A stretch of DNA of 64,000 nucleotides from Macrotrachela quadricornifera (lineage: Eukaryota; Rotifera; Eurotatoria; Philodinida; Philodinidae), in NCBI GenBank assembly GCA_022393335.1, contig JAJEKB010021049.1, positions 357,154 to 421,153 on the forward strand. The letters are read 5' to 3'. Under the pieces are notes generated by a model that had not been told where the DNA came from, made no database searches, and was given only the letters and a program-made list of their open reading frames with translations. Made by a program: the position numbers and the translations under genes. This document shows positions 10,920 to 23,146 of the stretch, one piece after another. Position 1 is the first letter of the stretch. Every line of letters starts with the position of its first letter.

Positions 10920-13633
10920 GACGAAGTCGTTTTAATCATGTAAGAAACATCTCTATACATCTATCAGTATCTAATGCAGGCCAGCAATAGGAACATATCG
11001 ACCAGTGAGAAACCGTTCTAAATTTCTTTCAATACTAATTATCAATTGCGTTTCATAAAGAGCAGATATCTAGGCCAGAATGAAGTTTCCGCTTATATTT
11101 TATTGCTGATTGTCGTTTATATATACTTTTATAAAGAGATTGAATTTAATGGAAAATATTTATTAATCTGTAATAGATTTTCGCGAAAGATCGAAATACA
11201 TCAATAGACTCTAAAAACGAGTTACATATCATAAATCATGGGTCATGATTTTTCATTTTTCTTTTGAAACATACGATTGATATTGGATTTGATTAACTCA
11301 TTTTCAGACACTAATTGATATTCTTATTACTAGACACCTGTAAAGATTTGTATGATTTCTTCAATAAAAGGTGATGAATGCTTCATAGTGACATATGAGC
11401 GACAACTATGTTAATTGTTTGATTATGTGACAAAAACTGTACAGCAACAGTATGATACTTCTAATGATTTATAATAGAAGAGACCAGTGTGAAAAGAATA
11501 GTAAAGAAGTGATTATGAAAATGATTGAGGTTTTAAAAAAGATTCTTAACAATTTCGATACATTTCCTTCTCAAATATTTAGATATTTAGATTTACATCA
11601 ACTCATATGGAATATTTTTTCGCTATACAAATATACTTAGACTCTGATTATTTTTTATTCAATAATTATTTCCATTAATAATGGATTTGAAAATCTGACA
11701 ATTAAGTACGCTAAGTTTATCAAAATTGTATGTATACATCCTTTTCACAAAATATCTTAATACGATTAAAATAGAAAAAAAAGATAATGAATCTATCTTT
11801 GAACAGTATTAAAATATGAACTGCAAAAATAGCTTGAACTTTCTTCAGTAAAACCTATTGACTTGTCAGTGTTTTTCCATTTTTTTCTATTTCTTTCATC
11901 AGATTTTGTTGATCTCATTTTCATTAAATTTTTCTTTTAATTCTCGACAAACTGAACGATAATATTACGACATTATTTTAAATATTAATACTGAAAAAAT
12001 CTGAGAAACAGAAGTCAAAGAAATATCCTGAAAATGGTGTGTAACAATAGTAATAATGCTGATGAAGCTTTTTCAAGATACGGATGAAGATATATTATTT
12101 AACCGAATCAAAGGATGCCTACGAGTAATCTGAAATATTAATAATATAAATATATTGAGCCTCTAACATTGATGACACATAGTAAGAACAAACGCGAACA
12201 TTGAAAGGATAGAAAGAAAATCGGACGAAAAAAGATGCGTAAATCTCTTAATTGGCGAACTCTTCATAATCAACTTTCTCGATACTGTCTAAAACATTGT
12301 CATAATATTTTCTGCTGTATTCATGAAGAATTAAATGAAGAATCTAATGAAAAAAAATACCAATACAACATGGTGAAATAAATAGGAGAAAAAAATCAAA
12401 AACTACTGATCTATTTTTCTTTTAGAGTCTATCTTTTTGTACCGTTGAAAGATGTGTTCGTTATTTCAAATCATAATATATAATAGAATGATTTTTAAAC
12501 ATACAATTAGAAAGTTCTTTTGATGTTGATTCTGAGTAGCTATTTCTAGCTTTTCCAAAGTATTTTTGCATAGGAACAATGTGGATATGTATGTACAGAA
12601 GTTTTTGCATCATCCGTTATTCTCGTATTCAATATATGTCTATCAATTTACCATGTAATGAACTAGTCACATCCTAGTTGACTTTTAAATTTTACAACGA
12701 TCTTAGACGTTAATAGTGACATAGTGTCATCTGTTGATGCTAGCATAATCATCTATAGGACGAATGTGAAAGTGAAAGAGTTTTTTCAGAATTTTTCCAC
12801 AAGTTTCTATAAAACAGAACATCGCATCATATAGAATTTTGTGGATTTTGTTTTCAGAAGTCTACTAGGATCTCTAACTAGAGATTTATCAATTATATAA
12901 GCTTGATACATTGTTATCTTTAGCTCGTCATGAGTTACAGGTATTTTACTGCATTCTCAATCAATTTTTCATAAAAAAATTTAATTTTTTTCCCTTATTT
13001 TTTGACAAAAAAACTTCGCTCTTTCGATCTCTCAAAAGCTGTTTTCTTAAAAAATTTGTCGATAAAGGTTGTGGAAACCTTTCTGAAAAATCTGATATAT
13101 ACAATTCAAGAAAGTTTCATCGTTTCTTTCAAACGGTGAAAACTACAGCTTTCTATCTAGTTTCTATCAGAAGTTATTCAAAATATATTTGCACATTTTT
13201 TAAATGAGTATTAATGACAAAGATCATGAGCAAATATTGTCAACAAATAAAACATTCAAAGTATCAAATCGATAGACTTTTGGTAATTGTTTTTTCTCAA
13301 CAGAAACATGAAACATGTAAATTGACTGCTGTATCAATAATGATTAAAGTGGAATGATTCATATAACAGATAGACAAATAGACACACAAAACATGTTTTG
13401 TATTTTCTTAAACCAATATGAAAGTAATATGAGCATTAATAATTCATGATTTGTTAATCATTTGTTTATCGTTTATTACATATTCTGTCACTTTTAAGGT
13501 ATTGATATTAGCTGTCAAGATAAGGGTGAAATATGATGTTTCATTTAATAAAATCAGATAGTGATTTTTGATCTATGTTCTTTTTTCTTTTATTTTGTTG
13601 AATATTTGAAAAAAGTAAACGCACGGTACTTCT
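10920..13633. other. Non-coding stretch
   Basis: No supported gene or repeat. Two open frames (11452-11640 and 12911-13207) encode low-complexity Ile/Phe/Lys-rich peptides typical of AT-rich non-coding DNA and are left out. Confidence 0.4.
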
Positions 13634-14665
13634 ATGAGTCAAAACAACGTAGCCAACAGTACTAACATCGAAGTGGTATCGATGTATTTGACGCGGTATA
13701 TATTGATCACAGCAATTATATTGGGTACAATCGGTTCAATTATGAATATTATTATTTTTCTGAGAAAATCATTCAGATCGAATCCATGTGGTATCTATTT
13801 TCTAGCAGCATCGCTAGATACATTCGTGATAATTTATGCTGCTTTACTAACACTTTTGCTTGAACATGGCTACCAACTCAAGATTATGAAAGACTCACTG
13901 ATCTATTGTAAAATACACAAGTTCATTTATTATGTCTCGACCACATTTGCTCCCTACTGTATCGTTTTGGCTTCGATCGACAGGTATTTATTGACATCAT
14001 CCAAAGTTAAATATCGACAGGTCAGTCGAACATCGAACGCAATAAAATTGACAATCATCAATTTATTTCTTCTGATTGGTGCTTATTCACATATACTAGT
14101 TTATTTTGACATCAAATCGTCACAATGTGTTCCGATGCCTGTCTATGAGGTATTTTTTGCCTGGTATTCAGCAATATTTTGCAGTCTTTGTCCACCAATG
14201 TTAATGATTATTTTTGGTGTATTGACAGTTCGCAACGTTAAGCAAATTGGACGGTGTTCAATGTCTGGTGGCTGTTGTAATTTGTCAGGAAATGGAATAC
14301 AACGAAAAGATTATTGTGTAATATCAATGGTTATTATTCAAGTATTTACAACTGTTCTATTAACATATCCATTTGGAATCAGTCGATTATTTACTGCTAT
14401 CACAGTTCACAAAGTGAGAAGTGCCGAAGAAGAGTTCCTTCACAGATGTTTTGAACTTTTGAAACACATCCACCAAATGAGTAGTTTTTACATTTTTACA
14501 TTATCAACAAAAGGTTTTCGACACGAATGTAAACGTATTAGATATGAAATTATGGGAATATATCAAAAATCTTTAAAGTATTATGTTCAGTCGAAAGAGT
14601 CACCAAAACTAAATTCTACACTACGTGCAAACTTCATAGAAAATATTGGTCAACAAGTGAAATGA
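13634..14665 (+). CDS. Rhodopsin-like (class A) GPCR, peptide-receptor type
   Basis: An intact 343-residue, single-exon seven-helix receptor of the plasma membrane. Helices fall at about 21-43, 53-77, 96-118, 137-158, 171-199, 227-251 and 278-292. Class A landmarks: Asn38 in GTIGSIMN of helix 1, Asp62 in FLAASLD of helix 2, Cys92 and Cys165 placed for the usual disulphide, and a DRY triplet at 116-118 ending helix 3. Helix 6 has TYPFG with Pro246. The helix 7 NPxxY motif is not recognisable (FYIFTLSTKGFR instead). An N-glycosylation site (NST) lies at residues 8-10. Intronless receptors with degenerate helix 7 form large families in bdelloid rotifers and are usually labelled FMRFamide-receptor-like; the ligand cannot be read from sequence. 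The first ATG gives a short extracellular N-terminus of normal length. Confidence 0.85.
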   Translation: MSQNNVANSTNIEVVSMYLTRYILITAIILGTIGSIMNIIIFLRKSFRSNPCGIYFLAASLDTFVIIYAALLTLLLEHGYQLKIMKDSLIYCKIHKFIYYVSTTFAPYCIVLASIDRYLLTSSKVKYRQVSRTSNAIKLTIINLFLLIGAYSHILVYFDIKSSQCVPMPVYEVFFAWYSAIFCSLCPPMLMIIFGVLTVRNVKQIGRCSMSGGCCNLSGNGIQRKDYCVISMVIIQVFTTVLLTYPFGISRLFTAITVHKVRSAEEEFLHRCFELLKHIHQMSSFYIFTLSTKGFRHECKRIRYEIMGIYQKSLKYYVQSKESPKLNSTLRANFIENIGQQVK

Positions 14666-16990
14666 ACAGATCAAATCATTGGTTAGAAATAATCATAGTT
14701 TCTCTATGTGTTCTATCAACATACGTCTACTCTTTTATCAGAAGATTTTGCTCGATTTTTTTGTGCTTTTGACATTGTGCTTCTGTTGCAACTCTCTTCT
14801 CTTTTTCGTACACTATTTTATTTTTGTTTGCCTTATTCTGCTTCTAATTAAGAATGTGAGTTTAGCTCTTGTTTTCAACCACTATCTACACACTTATCAA
14901 AACCCTGTTATAACAATTCAGTCAAAAAACTTGAATACGTTTTAAATATTTTTCACTGATTGAGATTCGATTCAAACCTTCAATATGAAGGTGTGTTATT
15001 TTAATATCAGCTGTTAACAAATTTCACATACATAATTTTGTTTTCATTCTCAAAAGAAACATTAACAGCAACCATTGCTACTTATGCCTTTCTTTTTCAA
15101 CTTCTCAAATTATCAAGATGTTCACTTAAACACCATGCTTATGAATGTTGCCTAAGGATTACCTGACCAGAGCAGAACAAATATGAATACATAAAAATCT
15201 GAACTCTAGGCCTTCAGTTCATAAACTAGCCACCTAACCTAGCTTGACTATGCTTCCGTTTTGAAGTTGAGTTATAGATGACTTTTATGTTTTCTCGTTC
15301 TTTTATTTATTTTTTTAAAGTCATATATTTATTTAATTATACTCATATACAAATGAATAATTCATGAGACTCATAACCTCATCACTGGAAGGAACAGTTA
15401 AAATAATTGCGAAGAACAATATCGACTGAATTTAAATTTGAACGAACTTTAATTATGGGATAAAATCAGAGAGAACCAAAAGCAACAATGTGAGACTCGA
15501 TCAAATCCAAAGAATCTCGCTAGGATTCTGGCAGGCATTTTATGTAGTATTCGATCGTGAACTTCCAACAATCCTGATTGAATCTTGACTTGATCTTCTA
15601 ACATAAGTTAACCGAATTTTTAAGTAAGAAAAAATACGAACTTGCCAATAATCTTCAAGACAAGTGTGCATCAAAAATTCGTTTTATAAGGAATTTTTCT
15701 TCGAATTCTGGACTTCTCACGGTAACGATGCTTCCTTTTATGAATAAACTGTATGTGTTCTCTTATCATTAGGGAAGTCAAAGGTAGTTTCTTTTACTTA
15801 TGGGAGAAGAAATTGTTTTGGGGGTTGGGGAGCTCTCTATAGCACTTCTCTGGTTCCAACACTACTTAATACCTTGTTTAAAAACATACGTTGTGATTAA
15901 ATTCATTTGAAATAATTTAAAAAACAAGTTGAGTAGGAGCGAGCGATACATTTATTTATTCTTTCAAAGAAAGAGCGGATCGATCATTCTTCTTCAATTA
16001 GTAATAAAAATAATTTTTGTTACTATATAGCAAGATGCAATACATTTTAGACGGCCTTTTTAGAAGAAACATGACTAATTTTTACTTAAAATGTCCTGTT
16101 GGTTATCTATAGAGAAAGATAACACTATTGCGAATCATTCGGAAATATCTCCGTCATTTTTCCTTAATCGCGTCATATAACAACAAAGACAAAGGATAAA
16201 GGAAATAAATAAATCTCAGTACATTTTTTTCTTTCTCCATGGCGTCATTATGTAAATAGTTGACAGGGCAAGAAAGATTAAAGTATTCTAGGAAGTTAGA
16301 GCATATAATCGGTATATGCACAAAATATTCGTGTGCATTCAGGCACGTCTGAATGTAGGATACAAATTGAAAATAAAGATTTTATACGGTGCACGTATAT
16401 ATGGAGAAGTGCGAGAAACCAAAGCAAAGTGCTATATGCATCGAATATTGATTGAATTCAATAAAGATTACATGTAAAATTTGTAATCAGCCTATTGAGG
16501 TTATGTTTATAGAAAATCGGTCAATACTTATAATCAGCTTTTAAACTTTTTAAGGATTTCTTACAAAAACTTGCTAAAAATACAGAATAAGACAATTTTT
16601 CATCGGAACACATATCATTTTCTTATTATTTTTGAGTTTAGCAACGCACAAAATAACTAAATAAAGATTTTGTTTGCATGTAAATCTGCTTAAATAAATC
16701 AATTTTTTTCTGTGACACATGGATAAATTTATTAATCAATCCAGTCACCACATTTATATGTTCATTAAGACTTTTAGATGCAAAAAGCAAAAATTTTTCT
16801 CATATGAATGAATTTATGAAGTGGTGGCGATCGCCCCGGTGCACCCTTCCCCTAAATCCGCCACTACGTTTTATCATGCTGGAGAGAGTTCTTATGGAGA
16901 TGATTTGAAACTCATCCGACAAAGTATCCAGATTCGCATCTTCCGTGTTCATTATCAAATGTATGTGTGTTAAATCTACATCTTGATATC
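14666..16990. other. Non-coding stretch with a possible transposon end
   Basis: No supported gene. Near 16830-16868, reading on the minus strand, the words AGTGGCGGATTTAGGGG and GGTGCACCGGGGCGAT appear. This resembles the terminus of hAT-type elements that begin CAGTGGCGGAT, but I did not find a matching second end. Confidence 0.4.
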
Positions 16991-16999
16991 TCCAGTCAT

Positions 17000-19490
17000 T
17001 TAATTGGTGTATACGCATCTGCAAGTAAACCTTGATCCTGGAATGATCTCTCGTGCTTTACTACAGCTTCGTACGTGATCATGGAAGATTTCAATGTCGA
17101 TTTACAACAAGATGGTAAAAAAGCCGAAATCTTACTCAATTGGGCAGATAGTTTCTATATAATTCCCTTTTTATCAATAACGCACACGTCTATTCGCTCC
17201 GAACAAGTGATTGACTATATATTCACTGCAGGAATCGAGATCTTGATTCAAACATATGAAGGTTCTATAACGAACGATCACAAACCGATTACATGTGTAC
17301 TAACTAGTGAACATCGAGCAAAGAGTATGGTCGCACGAACATTGTGGAAGATTTTCTCTAGTTTTCTATCATATGCATATACATTTTGAGAACGCATGTG
17401 GATGAGCAATCATTATGATACTACATATGACGCATTCGTTGACTTTCTAGATGCATTAAAAGAGCGTTGCACCTATCGTTTTCCACTCAAAGTAGCAATA
17501 ATGGCTATACCTCCGGACCTCAAAATTCTTTTATTTCGTAGTCGTTCAGTGTTGTTTAAAGCAAAACGTAAAGGTTGCTTATCATTGCAAGAAGAAGCTC
17601 GACAGCTTCATAATATGGCACGCTATCAATTCAAACGTTTTCGACAAGAACAACTCACCAAGAATCTAGCCGATTGCTATAAACTGGAAGAAGCTTCAGT
17701 ACACTTCTGGAGACATACTAAGAGACATTTTCTTGATGGATCAACAGCACTTCGAGGGCTTCCATCATCAGATGGAGAATCCATTAAGGATCCGCAGGCC
17801 ATGCCGAATCTAGCAGCAGGTTATTACGAAGAATTCTTCGTCAAGCCGACTTTAGTCAGATCTCATCCGTATAAAGGCACATTGCTACCTGAATTTAACA
17901 ACGCTGAAGACTCGACATCATTGGTAACCTATCTTGAAGTTCCTAAAGTGTTGATCGGCAGAGAAAAGTAACGCTCGTATAATAACCATGGATTATTGCC
18001 TTCTATGCTTGGCAATATTCCAAAGAACTATTGGTACTTTTTGTTCAAATATACAACCAATCGTTTTCATCATGGTCCTTGCCAATAAGATCGAAGGATA
18101 TCAGAATGGTTCTACTTGCAAAAAAGAACGCAATACGTACCTCTGTTCAAACCCAATCAATCGCACTAATAGATTCATTTCGAAAAATTCAGAAGCATCT
18201 CTTCCTCAACAAATTCTTATAAGCACTCAAGGGAAGAGAAATTCTTCGTAATCATCAGTCTGAATTTCGAGCTGGACATCGTCCACAAATGATCGTGTTG
18301 CTGTTTATTGAACAACTGTCATTATATATGTTAAATGGTGCGCTCGTTGTCAGTCTTCTTCAATTTCAAAAGTGCATTTGATGAGCTATGGTTCGAAGGA
18401 TGCCTAGGAAAACTGTCTCGGATGGATATTTCAATCGCCTTTTTTAACTGGATACGTATTTAGTTAGAATGTAGACGAGGCACAATATAGATCTAGGGCA
18501 AACGCCCCCGTTGGTTTCGAATTTAGCGTGGTGGTCTCAAGAGTCTACTTTTACACTATTCCTTTTCATCACGTACCACGCCAACATGGGAGAGTTTCTG
18601 CCGAAGACTACGTCTTTATTTTTATCGATGATCTCGCTGCGGTCATTGCTGGACAAATAGGTAATAAATACACGGAATAATGTGTTGATTTAGAGCGACT
18701 TGGAATACTGTTAAACGCTAGTTGTTCAGCCTTTCAATCATTCAAAAACTCATGTTATTAATCATACATTGATGAAAGCTCGTCAACATATGGCCCTGTT
18801 TAATCCGATTAGATTAGGAGAATCAACATAAACGAAGCTACGACGAATTCTTTTCTCAATATTCGTACTGCCTTTTTTTACTTGGCTATTTGCATTGTAT
18901 CCGTTGTTTGCAGATCTTCAGCACATGAATCATAGTGATTTCTATTATACGACGTTCAAACGGATGTATCACTGTCGCTATTGGAATGATCTATTCTTCT
19001 GACGAAATCGTTAGACAGTTATTTACTATTTGAACAGTGTAGTCGAAATGGGAATCGTGCGCCATGACAAGCAGGTAAGTAGTCAATGCGTGCGCTTCGC
19101 CGTTCGAAGGATTCGTTCCATATGTAGATGTACTCAGCCGAATACTGGAATGAGTATCGAATCACAGATCAATAGAACTATTAGCAATTATCGAGACTAG
19201 TGACATTAAATGCTACGCTGAATTTCCAGAGACGTTCTGATGCTGGCATAGTATATTACAATATGTCAGCTTTAAGTGCATCAGTTCTCATTTAGACTAT
19301 TTTTTTCTTGACTTATTCTTATCCTTCTCTTCCTTTGTTTGATTCTTCATTTTTATCTTCCATTCTTCTTTTTTTTCGTTCAATGCTCTTTTTTAATGTA
19401 CATCGGCCTATAAATTTTGGTCCCGTTGAGATCTGACGGTCAGAGGGAAATAAACTGCTAATCATCAGTTATTGTTATTAGTAACAAAAA
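17000..19490 (+). mobile_element. Degenerate LINE (non-LTR retrotransposon), 5' truncated
   Basis: The left part carries the C-terminal section of an apurinic endonuclease domain and the right part a reverse transcriptase, in the order expected of a LINE ORF2, all on the plus strand. After the coding remnant (end near 19245) comes a T-rich 3' untranslated region and an A/T-simple tail near 19455-19490. The 5' half of the endonuclease and any ORF1 are missing, as is usual for 5'-truncated insertions. I saw no clear target duplication. The RT peptide resembles LINEs I associate with bdelloid rotifers. Confidence 0.8.
17075..19245 (+). pseudogene. Broken LINE ORF2 (endonuclease plus reverse transcriptase)
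   Basis: Pieces of one protein are spread over several frames. 17075-17387 holds the endonuclease end, with DFNVD and, near its end, the SITNDHKPI block (the catalytic Ser/Asp-His core). A stop and small shift follow. 17396-17968 covers the linker with a Lys/Arg-rich helix. RT blocks appear at about 18040-18240, at 18357 (NFKSAFD, block A) and at 18540-18660, where FITYHANMGEFL is followed after a shift by FIDDLAAVIAG, an FxDD catalytic motif. The region near 18840-19000 reads RRILFSIFVLPFFTWLF and YHCRYWNDLFF, the thumb and linker part. At least five stops or frameshifts separate these. It is dead. Confidence 0.8.
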
Positions 19491-20111
19491 AGAATAACAA
19501 TAACTTTCTCACCTCCACTGGTATGTACCAGTAACTGATTCCTATCGGATATATGCTATCCAACACGAAAAAGTCTGATCACTGGGACTCTTGTATTCTT
19601 ATATAAGTCGACAAGTTCCGATACTAGTGATTGAACGGTTTTACTATGGAATTCGGTGTAATGTGAAACCACAAACTCTGATTATTTCGTGACATCAGAT
19701 TACCCTGAATCACACTGAAAGCTAACAGATTCTGAGATTGGATCTTAACAGTTTCAAATACATGAATTTGGTCAGAGTTCGATGAATTCGATCAACAGTT
19801 ATCTAAAGAAAACAATGAATAGCATCGTAGTTCGGCAAAAAGTAATCGGCTGAGTCCTACTAGACGTGCTATCACGAATTGAAAGCCCGTTCGAGAGGAA
19901 CTGATCTGCCCGCTTCGATCTAGGATATTCAATTCGAATGTAGAATTTTAGGAGCCAGTGTGAACTAACATACATATCTTCGTTTTATACAAAATTCTCT
20001 AATTCCATTCCTGCAGCTTATCTTTAACTTTTAGAATCATAATATGTAAAATTAGGATTGGTTTTCGTTGTTTAAATCAAATTGTACAATCATAAATGGA
20101 AGGAAAAATTA
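19491..20111. other. Intergenic stretch
   Basis: Lies between the LINE tail and the 3' end of the minus-strand GT25-like gene. No gene or repeat was recognised. Confidence 0.4.
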
Positions 20112-21340
20112 TTAATACGATTTATGTGTAAATAAAGCAGTGTTGTGCACGACGGTAATTTGATTTCCTTGATAGACAAGCGGTGGATCAAGCCAAATAG
20201 CGTTGAGCGAGGCTGATCTAGCAAACATATCTCGAAGAAAAATGTCTGATCCAGTAAATGAGTTTTTGTAACGTTTTATTTCGTCTACTAACATTCTTGC
20301 AGATTTTGAACTCAGAGAATAGGCGTGTGAACAGCGAGAGGCATCTTTTTTGTGAAAAGAGATTACTGGAACAGCATCAGCCTGAGCGTAGTTAAAATTT
20401 TGTGCGCGGAATCCAAAACATCCACCAATAACATGCATTAGTTGCCGGCTATCATTATATATTGCAGAACCAATTTTTAACGCTGCATGAATGAAATAAT
20501 TAAATTTTTCTCTAAAAAATGGGACAAAGATGACATCATCTTCAAAGATCAATGTCAAAGAAAAATTTCCTAAAGCAATTTCATGCCATAGTTGAACATG
20601 CTCCATAGTTACAGCACACTGACGAGCTAGTACATCGTCACGGAATGTAACACGATTACCTAAAAGAAACAGTAGAATGTTCAAAATAACGGCAAAGCAT
20701 ACCTCGCAGATTCATTTTCTCCATTATTTCACGTTGTCCAAGCTCACTCTTACACAATGTTTGGTTCCATCGCCAACGCCATTCAATTGATTGATCATCG
20801 ATTGAATGGCGTCGAAATACATTTCTCAGGTGTTTATGACGTTCATGCAAATGTCGTCCACTAATTACAAATATTCGCTCGACGAATGCCAGGCCGGACT
20901 GAATTTGGAAACATGTTCCCAAATTTTCCCATTGTTGCCCAGGCTTACCTATTACCAATTCATTGATTGAATAAAAATCCACAGCGGCATAATCAATGCT
21001 TACCACAAGATTTTGAGAAATTCTTTTACGCGAATTAATTATGGTATCCACATATGACTTGGGCCATGATATATTCCGTAGCAAAAGCATTTCAGAAAGT
21101 TTTGTCAAATATGCGCAATCTTCATCATAAAGATGATAATTAACAACTTGACATAAGGGATAAATTAGCATCGAGATGTTAGTTAATTGATCTAATTACA
21201 AGTAGATAAGATATCAAAGATCCCTAATATACAATATGAAATTTACTGATTATTATAGTTAAGGCTATTGTGATCAGTATAATCTGTACATATTTTGCTT
21301 GCTTATGAATGCGCAACATATTACGTACACAACGAACCAT
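20112..21340 (-). CDS. GT25-like glycosyltransferase, type II membrane protein, three exons
   Basis: Exons on the minus strand are 21340-21247, 21191-20703 and 20659-20112, with introns of 55 and 43 nt (GT..AG), both phase 1; joined they give 376 residues. Exon 1 encodes a basic cytosolic tail and one membrane segment (about residues 18-32), as in Golgi or ER glycosyltransferases. The catalytic part has features of the GT25 family (collagen/LPS galactosyltransferase-like): VTMEHVQLWHEI, then LIFEDDVIF with an acidic EDD at 234-236 likely binding the metal and sugar nucleotide, then CSHAYSLSSKSA and IWLDPPLVYQGN. The start is chosen because the ATG at 21340 precedes the anchor; the ATG at 21171 would lose it. 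It is a paralogue of the 32202-33246 gene. The donor sugar and acceptor are unknown. The frame is intact and looks functional. Confidence 0.82.
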
Positions 21341-21418
21341 TTCTAAAACGATAAGAGTCATATAAAAAAAAAATAAAGACTCACTACTAGTAATTTATTT
21401 GTCAAAATTTGGCAGAAA

Positions 21419-22197
21419 AGGAGTTCGTCAATTTTAAAGATATAGCCATTTGTTACAGTAAATTGACTGTCATCCAATATTCTTTTCCAACTTCTACGTT
21501 TTGTTTTGGGATATGTTGTACAGCTTTTTCTCCTCTACAAAATTATACAAAAAAGATTTAAAATATAGGCTTTCGCTTGAAGTGAAAATGACTCACATTG
21601 CTCTCATATTTCATGATTTTTGATGGGTTTTCAATAAAAATGAAACATTTTTATGGATTTTCGTTTTTGTAAGACAATTGTAGAACAAAATAAATATGAT
21701 ACCCGGGATCAGCGCTAGAAACTACATTCAATCGTATCAAATTTAAAAGATTTTTTTGTCTGGTCGAAAATTCGCTTGTAGACTCTTAGGTAATAATTTT
21801 TGAAAAAGGGAGCTGTGCGCGCCTTGAGGAGGATTTTTGACCAGGAAAAGAATCCTTTAAATTTGATACGATTGAATGTAGTTTTTAGCGCTGATTCCGA
21901 GTATCATATTTATTTTGTCCTACAATTGTCTTACGAAAATGAAAATCCATAAAAGTGTTTCATTTTTATTGAAAAGTCATCAAAAATCATGAAATATGAG
22001 ATCAATATGCCTCATTTTCACTTCAAGCGAAAGCCTATATTTTAAATATTTTAAATATTTTTTGTATCATTTTGTAGAGAAGACAAAGCTGTACAACATA
22101 TCCCAAAAAAAAACGTAGAAGTTGGAAAAGAACATTGGATGACAGTCAAGTTATTGTAAAAATTGGTTATATCTTTACATAAGAAATGGTCACTCCT
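21419..22197. repeat. Near-complete palindrome (foldback element), 779 bp
   Basis: The left arm (21419-21770) returns in reverse complement as the right arm (about 21825-22197), with roughly 85-90 percent identity by eye and only about 55 bases of centre. Matching landmarks are GGCTTTCGCTTGAAGTGAAAA on the left against TTTTCACTTCAAGCGAAAGCC on the right, and TTGTACAGCTTT against AAAGCTGTACAA. Ends read AGGAGT and ACTCCT. There is no coding capacity. Most likely a non-autonomous foldback or MITE-type DNA transposon just upstream of the GT25-like gene. Confidence 0.85.
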
Positions 22198-22559
22198 AGA
22201 CAGTACTTAATGGAAAACTCTAACTTAATCTATTAGAATGATATATATAAATAGCTATTTTTATTTAGCTTTCGACGCTCCATCGTTTAGTATATAACCC
22301 AAAAAAAACCTCCTTCATTTTTTTATAGAGAAAAAAAACTGAAATATATAAAGATAATTTGCGTTCATGTTGTTCGTATATCCTCTTGAGTGTCCGACAG
22401 AAAAATTGGTCTAATTTAATGCCAGCTCAACGAAATGCTCTACAAATTTGGATGTCGAAGTTTCATATGATGCTGAAAAAAATAAGAATATATCAAATCG
22501 AAAAAAGTTTTGAACGAGTGTTCTAATGTATGACTTGAAACTCGATGGCTCATGAACCC
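22198..22559. other. Short non-coding stretch
   Basis: A/T-rich sequence between the palindrome and a minisatellite. Nothing recognised. Confidence 0.4.
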
Positions 22560-22798
22560 TCTCTCAAATACTACACTACGGTGATATCTTCATGTCATTA
22601 AGTGGTGTAACATGGGAGTACTCTTGAGTCCTTAGCTGCTATATTATGGAGAGAACCTTGCATCTTCGGCTACCATACTATGAAGTTATCCTTGAGCCTC
22701 CAAGTGCTATACTATGATGGTATCCATAAACCTTCAACTACTATAGTGTAAGGGTACCCTTGGGTTCTCAAGTACTATATTCGAGAGGCACCCATAGG
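22560..22798 (+). repeat. Degenerate minisatellite, about 40-48-bp unit
   Basis: About five diverged units with the shared pattern CTCAAGTACTATATT, then a G-rich GAGGTACCCTTGGG core. The same family is seen at 51330-51480, 54920-55245 and 55955-56300. Confidence 0.6.
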
Positions 22799-23146
22799 GA
22801 AGAATCAATGCTTGGCTTATGATTGGTCAAAAAATGGACTAATAAGATTTTTGGAGGTTTCTCTCAGTTATTGGTAGGATGAAGCATAGCCATTGGCGAG
22901 TCAATCCAGCGGTTTTCGAGGACGCTCTTTTATGTGAGAACTATGCTGTCTATATTTTATTAGGATAATAGTGAAGAATCGATGCTTGTCTTGGGACTAG
23001 TCAGAAGTGGACTACTGAGATTTTAGAAAGGTTTCTTGTTCGCTACTAGTAGGACGCAACATATTCATTGCCGGGTTAGTCTAGAGGTTTTTTGAGAACT
23101 CTCTTTCATTTAAGATTCATGATACCTATATTTCGTTCAACTAACC
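22799..23146 (+). repeat. Tandem duplication of a 174-bp unit
   Basis: Two adjacent copies begin with GAAGAATCAATGCTTG at 22799 and GAAGAATCGATGCTTG at 22973. They share TGGACTA, GATTTT, GTAGGA and GAGAACT landmarks at matching offsets. Divergence looks like 25-30 percent. It follows directly on the minisatellite. Confidence 0.7.

Noticed and set aside
12911..13207. 98-codon plus-strand frame rich in Phe and Lys
   Set aside because: Composition expected from AT-rich non-coding DNA; no recognisable motif.
14679..14945. 88-codon hydrophobic frame directly after the GPCR
   Set aside because: Begins 14 bases after the GPCR stop and is T-rich; most likely the receptor's 3' untranslated region.
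16800..17024. Minus-strand frame overlapping the LINE start
   Set aside because: It is antisense to the endonuclease remnant and contains the possible transposon end; no protein character.
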